Assembly (NCBI RefSeq): GCF_900411375.1
Contig: NZ_LS422986.1
Coordinates: 1 to 64,000, forward strand
Length of the DNA: 64,000 nucleotides
Reading direction: 5' to 3'
Source of the DNA: Lentilactobacillus raoultii
Lineage (GTDB): Bacteria > Bacillota > Bacilli > Lactobacillales > Lactobacillaceae
Shown here piece by piece: positions 8,046 through 16,262 of this stretch (the stretch's first letter is position 1; each line of letters begins with the position of its first letter). The notes beneath the pieces are model-generated. The model had not been told where the DNA came from and did no database searches. It worked only from the letters and a program-made list of their open reading frames with translations. The translations under genes were made by a program, and so were the position numbers.

Positions 8046-8744
8046 TTATCGACTTGTTGTAACGTAACGGGAGGTTATCTTCTCCAAATACCCTTGCAAC
8101 CACGTCAAAATCGTACAGAAGATTGCGTAATAAACGGCTACCAGACTGTACATAATCAGCGGTTGATAATTCTGTGCAGCAATTTGTTGGCTCACCTCAA
8201 ACATTTCGACAATCGTAATTGAAGCAGCCAGCGAGGTATCCTTTACCAGGCTGATAAAGCTATTAGCCAGTGGTGGCAGAGAAATTCGAATCGCTTGGGG
8301 TAAAATAATCCGCCTTAAAACAACCGATTTGGTCATCCCAATTGAGTAGGCTGCTTCCCACTGCCCTTCTGGAATTGACAGGATCGACGCCCGAATGGTT
8401 TCCGAACAATAAGCGCCTGTGTTAAGCGAGAACGTAATCACACCGGCCACTACCGGATTTAATTGGATGCCATTTGGAAAGACCCCCTTTATCTTTAGGT
8501 AAGGTAAGCCAAAGTAGACGATAAACAGCTGAACCAGTAGCGGCGTACTTCGAAATAGCCAAACATAAAAGCGAAAGATTGCTTTTAAAATCAAAAAAGC
8601 GCCCCGCTTGGATGATAGCCGAATCAATGCTGTAAATAGGGCAATGATCAAGCCGATAATAAATGAAACAATGGCAATCGGAATCGTATACTTAAGTCCG
8701 GCTGCCAGTAATTGAGGCGTCGATGATTGAATAATATGCCACAT
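8046..8744 (-). CDS. Amino-acid ABC transporter permease
   Basis: About 232 residues from the chosen ATG, a normal size for HisM/TcyB permeases. Five hydrophobic helices are evident, and the cytoplasmic coupling loop EAAYSIGMTKSVVLRRIILP carries the EAA motif. RSTPLLVQLFIVYFGLP is typical of polar amino-acid permeases. First gene after the T-box. The start at 8744 is preferred for the GGGAGG 12 bases upstream. A longer frame reaches 8816 but with a weak ribosome site. Confidence 0.85.
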   Translation of the reverse strand: MWHIIQSSTPQLLAAGLKYTIPIAIVSFIIGLIIALFTALIRLSSKRGAFLILKAIFRFYVWLFRSTPLLVQLFIVYFGLPYLKIKGVFPNGIQLNPVVAGVITFSLNTGAYCSETIRASILSIPEGQWEAAYSIGMTKSVVLRRIILPQAIRISLPPLANSFISLVKDTSLAASITIVEMFEVSQQIAAQNYQPLIMYSLVAVYYAIFCTILTWLQGYLEKITSRYVTTSR

Positions 8745-8900
8745 GATTGTCCAATTCCTCCCTTTAAATAACTCATTAATTTGATTGATCAAACCGGTTC
8801 TACTGAACCATTCCACTTTTGGATTTTTCAGTTTAATCCCCGATCAGTCATGGTGTGACTTAAAAGAGCTGTCCTATAATAACGGCTTTCTATATTATCA

Positions 8901-9163
8901 CAAAAAGGTCGTCCCTATGCACATTTAGTATGCAGAGGGACGACCCGACTGAGCCGTGTTACCACCCGATTTTGTATTGACGTCATCCGTCAATACCTTA
9001 AGACACCTTCATGCCCGGAATGGTATCGTGATTCCCACGTATCTCAAGCTTGCACCTGCGATAGTTAGCTCCGAGTTCATCTTCACACAAGTTTGCGGCC
9101 GTCTTCTCACTAACTGACAGTCTCTAATCCGCAAACTATTGTCCTACTCTTCTCATCAACACA
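8901..9163 (-). ncRNA. T-box leader of the ABC operon, specifier AUG (Met)
   Basis: Minus strand: GAGAAGAGTAGG at the stem I base, specifier loop GAAGAUGA giving AUG, T-box GGTGGTAACACGG (complement of 8953-8967) and a terminator hairpin with arms GGTCGTCCCT and AGGGACGACC then a T run (8902-8945). Its specifier loop is identical to that of the cystathionine lyase T-box, which supports methionine control of the transporter. Confidence 0.88.
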
Positions 9164-9185
9164 TTAACGTTTTTTTCTCCAAATA

Positions 9186-9215
9186 ATACTAACAATTTTA
9201 TAGTGAAAGTGTCAA
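9186..9215 (-). promoter_or_regulatory. Promoter of the Met T-box ABC transcript
   Basis: Minus strand TTGACA, 18 bases, TAGTAT, directly upstream of the leader. Confidence 0.65.
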
Positions 9216-9240
9216 GAATTAGTTTTAAAGCGCTTAATTA

Positions 9241-9999
9241 TTATAAGATTGGTTGATGTCGATTTTCCAATGAATTAACGAAATCGGAAATACGTCCATT
9301 TCCTTTTACTGATAAAAGTGTTTTAGCTGGTCCTTGATCAATCACTTCGCCATTTTCAATAAAAATAGCTTGATCCGCAATTTGCCTAGCGAATTCAATT
9401 TCATGGGTCACAATAATCATAGTAATATTTTGCGAAGCCAATTTTGCGATGATGTTCAAAACGCTCGAAACCATCTCTGGATCCAAAGCAGAAGTTGGTT
9501 CATCAAATAACACCACCTTTGGTTTTGAAATCAGTGCCCTGGCGATTGAAACTCGTTGTTGCTGACCACCAGACAATGTCACTGGATATTGATTAACAAT
9601 TTCGCTTAGTCCAAACTCATTCAAAATGCTTAAAGCTAATTGACGGGCTTCATCAAATTTGGCGAGTTTGTTGTAAATCAACGGCGACATGACATTTTCT
9701 AATGCCGTTAGATTTTTAAATAAATTAAATTGCTGAAACACCATTGTCGATTTTTGCCTAAATTGCTTGACTGTTGATTTTGAAATTTTCTTTGCACTAA
9801 CAGAAATTCCATCAACTTCCAAACCGCCTTCGCTTGGAAGTTGCAAAAGATTTAACGTTCTCAATAATGTAGTTTTGCCAGAACCACTTGGACCAACAAT
9901 GGCAGTTACAGAACCTTCTTCAACTTCCAGGTTAACGTTCTTTAACGCTTGTTTGTCGCCAAGTATTACCGATAGATTTTTGATTTTTATCAATGCCAT
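9241..9999 (-). CDS. Amino-acid ABC transporter ATPase (second system)
   Basis: 252 residues. Walker A GPSGSGKTT, Q-loop VFQQFNLFKN, signature LSGGQQQR, Walker B VVLFDEPTSALDPE and switch His in VTHEIEFA. It belongs to the polar amino-acid importer group. The ATG at 9999 has AGGAGG upstream and lies 68 bases inside the end of the permease gene, an overlap that suggests coupled translation. Base composition is more AT-rich than in the first ABC system, so the two are not recent duplicates. Confidence 0.87.
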   Translation of the reverse strand: MALIKIKNLSVILGDKQALKNVNLEVEEGSVTAIVGPSGSGKTTLLRTLNLLQLPSEGGLEVDGISVSAKKISKSTVKQFRQKSTMVFQQFNLFKNLTALENVMSPLIYNKLAKFDEARQLALSILNEFGLSEIVNQYPVTLSGGQQQRVSIARALISKPKVVLFDEPTSALDPEMVSSVLNIIAKLASQNITMIIVTHEIEFARQIADQAIFIENGEVIDQGPAKTLLSVKGNGRISDFVNSLENRHQPIL

Positions 10000-10675
10000 T
10001 TGCAATCCTCCTGTATGGTGCTTCCAAAGCATTTTCAACCAGTTTTTGCATCCACGAGTAAATAATGATTAACACCCAATAAATTAGCCCGACCGCTACA
10101 TAAACCTCAAAAAAGCGTAATGATGCGCTCGCTAGTAACTTTCCATCCGCAAAAATTTCAGTAACACCGAGTGCAAATGCAAGTGAGGTCTCTTTTAATA
10201 ACGAAACAAAAGTGTTACCTGTGGCTGGCAATGCATTCAAGGCAGCTTGTGGCAGAATAATGCTTAAAAAGATCCTTGAATAACTAAAGTTTAAGGACTC
10301 TCCTGCCTCAATTTGCCCTTGATCAACTGACGAAATTCCTGCCCTAAATATTTCAATTAAGTAAGCAGATTCTTTAATTCCCAGTCCAACAATTGCTGCT
10401 GTTAATGCCGGAACGCCTTTAAAAATTGGTATAATTTCTGGAAAACCATAATAAACGATAAACAATAGCACTAGTGTAGGAATTCCTCTAAAGAATGAAA
10501 CATATAATTTTACTAACCATTTTAATGGTTTAACAGCATACAAATAAGCTAAAGTTAAAATACCGCCAACTAACACCGAAATGATCATTGCAAACACAGC
10601 CATCAGTAACGTTAATGGAACGTATTTAATAAGCTGTGGAAATAAATTAAAAAAGTATCCCCAGTCAAATTTCAT
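9932..10675 (-). CDS. Amino-acid ABC transporter permease (second system)
   Basis: 247 residues with about five transmembrane helices and the EAA loop EAGESLNFSYSRIFLSIILP. FFRGIPTLVLLFIVYYGFP is the usual family sequence. The C-terminus runs on for some 30 hydrophilic residues that overlap the ATPase start. It forms a complete importer with the flanking binding-protein and ATPase genes. Confidence 0.85.
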   Translation of the reverse strand: MKFDWGYFFNLFPQLIKYVPLTLLMAVFAMIISVLVGGILTLAYLYAVKPLKWLVKLYVSFFRGIPTLVLLFIVYYGFPEIIPIFKGVPALTAAIVGLGIKESAYLIEIFRAGISSVDQGQIEAGESLNFSYSRIFLSIILPQAALNALPATGNTFVSLLKETSLAFALGVTEIFADGKLLASASLRFFEVYVAVGLIYWVLIIIYSWMQKLVENALEAPYRRIANGIDKNQKSIGNTWRQTSVKER

Positions 10676-10690
10676 CTCACACCATCATCC

Positions 10691-11494
10691 TTATTTTGAA
10701 ATTACCTTAGTAATATCGTATCCAAAATACTTATTTGAAATTTTATTCAACATTCCATTCTCTCGGATTTTCTTTAATCCCTTGTTAAATGTGTTCCTTA
10801 GTTGCTTACCTTTTTGGTCATCTTTAAAGGGATAAGCAACATCTGTAGAAGAAGCATTTCCTCTTACAACCCGCCACTTCAAACTTTGATGTTTAATAAT
10901 CGCACTCAGTGTTGCTCGAGAATACAGCAAGCCATTTACTCGGCCAGTGATTAAAGCCTGAATTGCTTGATCGCGTGTCTCATAAACTTTGATCTTGATT
11001 TTTGAATCATACTTTTTAAGTGATGCAATGAAGTTGTTACCGGCACCACTAGTTGCTACAGTTTTACCTTCCAAGTCCCTTAGCTGTTGATATTTAGCAT
11101 TACTTTTAACTGCAATATTGGTTGTCTCTCTGTTATAAGGAGTTGAAAAAATGTACTTTTGTTTTCGTTCAGGGGTTGCACCAATATCATTAGCAACTGT
11201 ATCTGCTCTTCCTGCATCGATCTGACCAAAAATGCCATCAAAATCAGTCACTGTAAATTTAACTTTATATCCCTCTGCTTTTGCAGCCGCTTCAGCAACT
11301 TGCACATCGTAACCTGTTAACTTACCATTTTGCTTGTAGGCGTTGGGGAAAATAGTACCTGCAGTAGCAATCTCAATTGTTTTGCCACTACTGCTTTGAG
11401 CTGAGCTTTTTTTAAACAGAAAGGCACCACCTACTACCACAACAATAGCAATAACCAATCCTACGATCCATAATGTGTAATGATGTTTTTTCAT
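10691..11494 (-). CDS. Amino-acid ABC transporter substrate-binding protein (second system)
   Basis: 267 residues. Unlike the first system it has no lipobox Cys; a single N-terminal helix (LWIVGLVIAIVVVVGGAFLF) would anchor it. Solute-binding signatures are GKLTGYDVQVAEAAAKA and IGATPERKQKYIFSTPYN. It is TcyJ/K-like in overall pattern, but the ligand cannot be read from sequence. Ribosome site AAGGAG. It follows the GNAT gene by about 28 bases, so both belong to the long M20-to-ABC operon. Confidence 0.84.
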   Translation of the reverse strand: MKKHHYTLWIVGLVIAIVVVVGGAFLFKKSSAQSSSGKTIEIATAGTIFPNAYKQNGKLTGYDVQVAEAAAKAEGYKVKFTVTDFDGIFGQIDAGRADTVANDIGATPERKQKYIFSTPYNRETTNIAVKSNAKYQQLRDLEGKTVATSGAGNNFIASLKKYDSKIKIKVYETRDQAIQALITGRVNGLLYSRATLSAIIKHQSLKWRVVRGNASSTDVAYPFKDDQKGKQLRNTFNKGLKKIRENGMLNKISNKYFGYDITKVISK

Positions 11495-11522
11495 ATGGCT
11501 TCTCCTTCCTCTAAACGCCTAA

Positions 11523-11942
11523 TTACAAATCCAAATCTAAGTACTCAATATCTGGTCGCGTCTTAAATCCCTGATGCTGCCAAAAAGCCTTTCCATCTAC
11601 ATTATCCGCTACCACAAACAAGCCAATCTTATCAATATGCTGTTGTCTAAATCCAGTCATCACTTGGGCCAGTAGTTGGCTTGATAGATGATGCCCTTGA
11701 TAGTTTTTAGCAACCGCAACGTGATACAGATAGCCCTTTCGCCCATCGGTTGCACCTAATGCCGTTCCAACAACCGTCGCTTGATCAACAGCTACAAAAC
11801 ATAAGTCAGGATTCTGATTCACTACCTTGGCAATTCCCCGTTCTGAATTATCTAAAGAAGCTAGGTTCATTCCTGGAACCGATTGCCAAAGTGCATAGGC
11901 GGAGTCATAATCCGCAATTGTCATTTTTCGAATTAACACCAT
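11523..11942 (-). CDS. GNAT family N-acetyltransferase
   Basis: 139 residues covering one GNAT domain. LYHVAVAKNYQGHHLSSQLL is the acetyl-CoA-binding strand and loop, where the usual Q/R-x-x-G-x-G/A is degenerate (QGHHLS). The C-terminal FWQHQGF is the typical final motif. It lies between a hydroxyacid dehydrogenase and an amino-acid importer and shares an operon with an M20 deacylase. An acetylation/deacetylation pair acting on an imported amino-acid derivative is therefore plausible, as in the Bacillus SnaA/SndA route for S-modified cysteines. That role is inference. Confidence 0.75.
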   Translation of the reverse strand: MVLIRKMTIADYDSAYALWQSVPGMNLASLDNSERGIAKVVNQNPDLCFVAVDQATVVGTALGATDGRKGYLYHVAVAKNYQGHHLSSQLLAQVMTGFRQQHIDKIGLFVVADNVDGKAFWQHQGFKTRPDIEYLDLDL

Positions 11943-11977
11943 TTTCTATTCTTCACCTTTCTAAACGCTTTAATCTT

Positions 11978-12136
11978 CGGGTGTTAACCGCTTTTGTCCG
12001 CTCACTTTTCTTAGGACAGCTCCCAAAAAGCAACACCACTGCGTACAAGAGATTGATCGAAAAAAATCCAAAACCGGGATTTTCCCGATCAACGTCTTGT
12101 ACTCCGGGTGTTAACCGCTTTTGTCCGCTCACTTTT
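11978..12136 (-). repeat. Palindromic intergenic repeat element with a 32-base direct repeat
   Basis: A 32-base sequence beginning CGGGTGTTAACCGC occurs identically at 11978-12009 and 12105-12136. Between them are two 17-base arms (12043-12059 and 12086-12102, two mismatches) that form a long hairpin. On the minus strand the element begins GTGAGCGGACAAAAGCGG and ends CTGTCCTAAG, a layout shared with the repeats at 48502-48641 and 49561-49650. The first copy encodes the last residues of the neighbouring dehydrogenase. Confidence 0.7.
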
Positions 12137-13126
12137 TATTTCATGTCGACTTTGCCGGCCCTCAATGATTGCCAGTGTATCATCCAACGATTGCTTGACC
12201 ATATTTTCGACCGCAATATCAGTGAAGAAACCAATATGTGGCGTCAACAAAACGTTTGGCAATTTCTTTAATTCGTTATACAGCGGTTCCGGCGTTTGTT
12301 TATCAAATTTCAAATTAAAAATATTAGTTTCATGCTCCACAACATCCAGCGCAGCACCGGCTAATTGGCTTTGTTGAAGCGCCGTTATTAACGCCTCCGT
12401 ATCAACAACCGGTCCCCTTGAATCGTTAATTAAAAAAGCCGTCTGTTTCATCAAATTTAATTGCGGCTCCCCAATTAAATGTCGATTTTGTTCGGAAAAG
12501 TATACGTGCACGGTTACGATGTCGGATTGCCGATACACGCTATCCTTTGTGGTATAGGTCAAAATCCCCTTCAAGTCATCCCGAGGTGCCAAAAGATCAT
12601 TGCCAAGTACCGTTGCACCAAGTGCGTGAAAGATTTTGGCAACCGTCCCACCAATGCGACCAACCCCGATAATACCGATGGTTAACTCCGATAGTTCACG
12701 TGATCGAAGACCGTTAACAATATAGTCATTTTGACTAAGTCGCTGATTAAACTGCGGGATGTGCCGGACCAGCTGCATGACCTGGGTTAAAACGAGTTCG
12801 GCCACAGCTGGTGGTGAATAAGACGGCACATTGGTAAGTTTAAGCTGATTTTGTTTGGCCCATTCCAAATTGACCGAATCAATTCCTACCGATCGAATTG
12901 CCAACTGTTTGATGCCAAACGCGTGTAACTTCCGATATAAGTCCGGGCGTTGACTGAGGACACTACGCTGTTTGTAGTCAATCCCATCATATCCTTTCGC
13001 CTGGTCAACTGTCTCGTCATGCAATTCATAAGGAACGCTATCAACTTGAACGTGATGTTGCGTAGCCCATTCATCAATAAACGGCTGCTCATCATCACGA
13101 ACGTGGTATGCCAGAATTTTAGTCAT
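12089..13126 (-). CDS. D-2-hydroxyacid dehydrogenase (D-LDH/D-HicDH type)
   Basis: 345 residues. It reduces 2-oxoacids to D-2-hydroxyacids with NADH. Visible motifs are the NAD site GVGRIGGTVAKIF, catalytic Arg in NDSRGPVVD, Glu in DVVEHE and His in LLTPHIGFFTD. The last resembles D-2-hydroxyisocaproate dehydrogenases that act on 2-oxoacids from Leu, Phe or Met. The first eight bases overlap the end of the M20 gene. The final 15 or so residues (SERTKAVNTRSTRR) are encoded by a palindromic repeat that also supplies the stop codon, so the native C-terminus has probably been replaced. Confidence 0.83.
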   Translation of the reverse strand: MTKILAYHVRDDEQPFIDEWATQHHVQVDSVPYELHDETVDQAKGYDGIDYKQRSVLSQRPDLYRKLHAFGIKQLAIRSVGIDSVNLEWAKQNQLKLTNVPSYSPPAVAELVLTQVMQLVRHIPQFNQRLSQNDYIVNGLRSRELSELTIGIIGVGRIGGTVAKIFHALGATVLGNDLLAPRDDLKGILTYTTKDSVYRQSDIVTVHVYFSEQNRHLIGEPQLNLMKQTAFLINDSRGPVVDTEALITALQQSQLAGAALDVVEHETNIFNLKFDKQTPEPLYNELKKLPNVLLTPHIGFFTDIAVENMVKQSLDDTLAIIEGRQSRHEIKSERTKAVNTRSTRR

Positions 13127-14300
13127 GAATCGGCCTCCCCTCAGATTTAATTGAATTAAAATAAGTCAATAAACTATGAGCGCTCTGGACAAAATAGTCG
13201 ATGGCAGTCGAAATCGTCTCATCCTCACCCACAAACTGTGGATCATGCAAATCAGCTGCATCAGGTCGGCCATTAGAACCGATAAAGGCAAACGTCCCTG
13301 GAATTTGGGCTTCAAAAGTCGCAAAATCTTCTCCAGTCATCGTTAGTTCCGGCTTAATTACAGGCGTTTTTAAGCCCTTTTTCACAACTGCTGTAATGGT
13401 CGAATCGTTGTGAATCGGATAGGCACCCACACTCCAGTCAATATCAGCGGTCTGCCCAAACGCGGCAGCCGTATTTTGCACAATGTCATAAAATCGCTTT
13501 TTAACTAGCGTCGTTTGCTCATCCGAAAAGGTTCGCACGGTGCCTTCAAAGGTGGCTACCCCAGGTAACACATTCCAGGTTTTCCCAGCTCGGACCTTGG
13601 TGACACTGAGGACCACCGCGTCAAACGGATTGTTATTTCGACTGACAATCGTTTGAAGCTGTGAAATAATCGCTGCCTGTGCGACGATCGGATCACGGCC
13701 CTTCTCAGGACGGGCACCGTGGGAACCAGCCCCGTGAATGGTAACTAGGAATCGATAGCAACCGGCCATTAACGGTCCTGCTTGAAGGGCAATCTGACCG
13801 ACAGGCAAGTTGGGATTATTGTGAAACCCGACAATTGCCTGAACACCGCCCAAGACGTGCTTTGCCAACACTTGATCACCCCCATGACCGGCTTCTTCTG
13901 CTGGTTGGAAGAGTAACCGAACCGTGCCCTTTAGTGATTCCCTTTGGGCGTTCAGTACATAAGCAGCCCCCAGCAAACTGGAAAAATGAAGATCATGGCC
14001 ACAAGCGTGCATGACGCCAGGGGTTTCGGATTTAAATGACAGATTGGTTTGTTCCTGAACTGGTAATGCATCAATGTCAGCCCGCAATGCAATGGTTGGC
14101 CCAGGTTGTTTCCCCTTAATTTCCGCTAATAATCCTGTAGCCAAAGTGGTGGGCACAATTGGAATCCCCCAGTTGGCCAAAATCGCTGAAATCTGCTTAG
14201 TCGTTTCATACTCTTGATTCGATAATTCCGGATGACGATGAAACTGATGTCTTAAATTAATAATTTCTGGTAAAATATTTGTCTTAGTAATCGTTGTCAT
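13119..14300 (-). CDS. M20 family amidohydrolase (N-acyl amino acid deacylase type)
   Basis: 393 residues of the M20D group (hippurate hydrolase, N-acetyl-amino-acid deacetylase). Metal and catalytic motifs are MHACGHDLH near residue 100 and FQPAEEAGHGG near 134, and a lid domain contains GAGSHGARPEKG. It is the first gene after the third T-box. With the GNAT and ABC importer downstream it recalls the Bacillus SndA deacetylase that releases S-modified cysteines from N-acetyl forms. That assignment is by context. Ribosome site GTGAGG. Confidence 0.83.
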   Translation of the reverse strand: MTTITKTNILPEIINLRHQFHRHPELSNQEYETTKQISAILANWGIPIVPTTLATGLLAEIKGKQPGPTIALRADIDALPVQEQTNLSFKSETPGVMHACGHDLHFSSLLGAAYVLNAQRESLKGTVRLLFQPAEEAGHGGDQVLAKHVLGGVQAIVGFHNNPNLPVGQIALQAGPLMAGCYRFLVTIHGAGSHGARPEKGRDPIVAQAAIISQLQTIVSRNNNPFDAVVLSVTKVRAGKTWNVLPGVATFEGTVRTFSDEQTTLVKKRFYDIVQNTAAAFGQTADIDWSVGAYPIHNDSTITAVVKKGLKTPVIKPELTMTGEDFATFEAQIPGTFAFIGSNGRPDAADLHDPQFVGEDETISTAIDYFVQSAHSLLTYFNSIKSEGRPIHD

Positions 14301-14428
14301 TTGCTTAACCTCACTTAAATGCTTGTTTAACGACTTGGTCTAAGTCGTTAATCAGGTCTTCACTATCTTCCAACCGACATACGACTGGCTGTCACGTCGT
14401 TTTTTAAACAATCGAGTCAATTTAGATG

Positions 14429-14690
14429 AAAAAACGCCCCACTGCCTCAATGACAGAAGGACGCTCTTGACGTGTTACCACCTTTATTTAAGCTTCTTTT
14501 CACAAAGAAACCCTTTATGAGAAACTAATTTCTCCAGCCGGATAACGGCGGTGGCCGATCATGTCTAATTAGTCGACATCATATATGTGCTCACGAACCA
14601 TTCTTCGGAAGTGATTGGATACCGCTTTTCATCACCTGCGGCTCTCTTGAATCCAATTAACCACCTATTCATTCGCTTCAAAGCATTCAA
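14429..14690 (-). ncRNA. T-box leader before the M20 operon, specifier AAU (Asn) or AUG (Met)
   Basis: Minus strand: a stem I base pairing GCGAA with UUCGU, a loop strand UGAAUAG, and a specifier loop GAAGAAUGG. Aligned from its 5' side with the other leaders here the codon is AAU. Aligned from its 3' side it is AUG. The T-box AAGGTGGTAACACG (complement of 14471-14484) and a terminator with GGGGCG and a T run (14429-14473) are clear. It begins only 9 bases after the upstream lyase gene, with no terminator and no good promoter between them, so read-through from the Met-controlled transcript is likely. Confidence 0.8.
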
Positions 14691-14698
14691 TGATTATT

Positions 14699-15880
14699 TT
14701 ATTTTTCTGATGCTTTCACCCTGATACTTTGTCTAACTGACAAGCGGTCCAAGCTCTGCGAAAGGTCCTGAATTAAATCTTTAGGGTCCTCAATACCCAC
14801 AGATAAGCGAACCAACTGATGGGTAATGCCCGCTGCCAACTGATCCTCCGGTGACAATTCCGCGTGGCTCATCTTGTAAGGAAGCTCAACCAAGCTCTCG
14901 ACAGCCCCTAAACTAACCGCCAATTGAATCAAATTAAGCCCCTCGACAAATTTTGTCGCCTTAAGTCCTTTTTGCAATTCAAACGAGACGATGCCACCAT
15001 AACCGTTGGTTTCAGCACTGGCAATTTCGTGGTCCAAGCTGCCTGAAATGCCCGGATAGTAGACTTTGGCAATTTCCGGTCGACTTTGGAGGAATTTGAC
15101 GATTTTAGCAGCATTACTTAAATGGCGATCCATTCGAACTGCTAACGTTTGAATCCCTCGCCGAATCAAATTAGAATCTTCGGGCGAAAGTACTGAACCG
15201 ATACCGTTTTGATTAAAGTAAAGACGATCAGCAATCTCCTCATTCTTAACCACTGCGATTCCGGCAACCACATCCGAGTGGCCCCCTAGATACTTAGTCG
15301 CCGAGTGAACGACAATGTCGGCTCCCAAATCCAGTGGGCGTTGCAGATATGGCGTTAAAAAGGTATTGTCCACAATCGTCAGTAGGTGATGAGCCTTGGC
15401 AACTTTAGAAATAGCTTTAACACTGGTTACTTTCAACAATGGATTAGTGAACGTTTCAAAATAAATCGCCTTGGTGTTCGGCTGAATGGCTTTTTCCACT
15501 GCTGATAAATCTTGCGTATCCACTTCTGTAAATTCCAGATGCCAACGTTCAAAGAATTGATTAATCAGTCTAAATGTCCCACCATAAATTGAATCGCCAA
15601 TGATAATGTGGTCACCTGGTGAAAAAATTGAAAGAACTGCGTGAATCGCTGCCAAACCAGACGAAAAAGCAAATCCTCGAGTACCATCCTCAAGTGCTGC
15701 GATTTGGTCTTCAAGGTAATTGCGGGTTGGATTGCCAGACCGTGAATAATCCCATCTTACTTTTGAATCAGCTCTCGGGTAAACGTAAGTTGATGAGTTA
15801 TAAATCGGCACATTAACCGCACCCGTTTGATTATCGTGTTGTGATTTTCCGTGAACTAACTTTGTATCAAATTCAGACAT
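14699..15880 (-). CDS. Cystathionine gamma-synthase/lyase family PLP enzyme
   Basis: 393 residues of the Cys/Met metabolism PLP family. It forms or cleaves cystathionine or related thioethers. Visible are the PLP phosphate-binding SSGLAAIHA, IYGGTF, the aspartate in IVDNTF, and the Schiff-base lysine in SATKYLGGHSD. Which of MetB, MetC or CGL it is cannot be told from motifs. The ATG at 15880 sits behind GCGAGG just after the leader terminator. A longer frame to 15964 would start inside the T-box terminator and is rejected. Control by a Met-reading T-box supports a methionine role. Confidence 0.87.
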   Translation of the reverse strand: MSEFDTKLVHGKSQHDNQTGAVNVPIYNSSTYVYPRADSKVRWDYSRSGNPTRNYLEDQIAALEDGTRGFAFSSGLAAIHAVLSIFSPGDHIIIGDSIYGGTFRLINQFFERWHLEFTEVDTQDLSAVEKAIQPNTKAIYFETFTNPLLKVTSVKAISKVAKAHHLLTIVDNTFLTPYLQRPLDLGADIVVHSATKYLGGHSDVVAGIAVVKNEEIADRLYFNQNGIGSVLSPEDSNLIRRGIQTLAVRMDRHLSNAAKIVKFLQSRPEIAKVYYPGISGSLDHEIASAETNGYGGIVSFELQKGLKATKFVEGLNLIQLAVSLGAVESLVELPYKMSHAELSPEDQLAAGITHQLVRLSVGIEDPKDLIQDLSQSLDRLSVRQSIRVKASEK

Positions 15881-15901
15881 TATAATTCCTCGCTTTCCAT
15901 T

Positions 15902-16160
15902 AAAAAAATCGTCCCCGCACAGTTCAATCTGTACAGGGACGATTTTCATCGTGTTACCACCCATTTATTCGTACCAACGTCACCGTTGATACCTCTAAGA
16001 CACATTCATGCCCGGAATTTTATCGTGATTCCCACGTACCGCCAGCTTTCACTTTTGATAATTGCTCAGAGCTCATCTTCAGGAAATTTTCCAGTCCACC
16101 CTTTCACCAACGATGGTCGCTTTTCAACTTTACTAGTTTCCTTACTCTTCTCTTCGTCGC
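15902..16160 (-). ncRNA. T-box leader of the cystathionine enzyme gene, specifier AUG (Met)
   Basis: Minus strand GAGAAGAGTAAGG, specifier loop GAAGAUGA (AUG), T-box GGGTGGTAACACG (complement of 15950-15963), and a terminator with arms AATCGTCCC and GGGACGATT followed by T residues (15902-15946). Met control of a sulfur amino-acid gene is coherent and validates the register used to read the other leaders. Confidence 0.9.
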
Positions 16161-16198
16161 AAATGACTATTAGAATTCAATTAAATTTCTTGCCATGA

Positions 16199-16227
16199 AT
16201 ACTACCGCGACTGAGCGACCATGTCAA
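16199..16227 (-). promoter_or_regulatory. Promoter of the cystathionine enzyme T-box transcript
   Basis: Minus strand TTGACA, 17 bases, TAGTAT, about 40 bases ahead of the T-box stem I. Confidence 0.7.
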
Positions 16228-16262
16228 GTCGATCTTTAAAAAAGATGCCCAAATCGTCTTAA

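Noticed and set aside
8866-8875. AGCTGTCCTA shared with the end of the repeat at 11978-12136
   Set aside because: Only ten bases match and no partner end or hairpin lies next to it.
11750-12271. 173-codon plus-strand frame over the repeat element
   Set aside because: Crosses parts of two minus-strand genes and the repeat; no motif or start signal.
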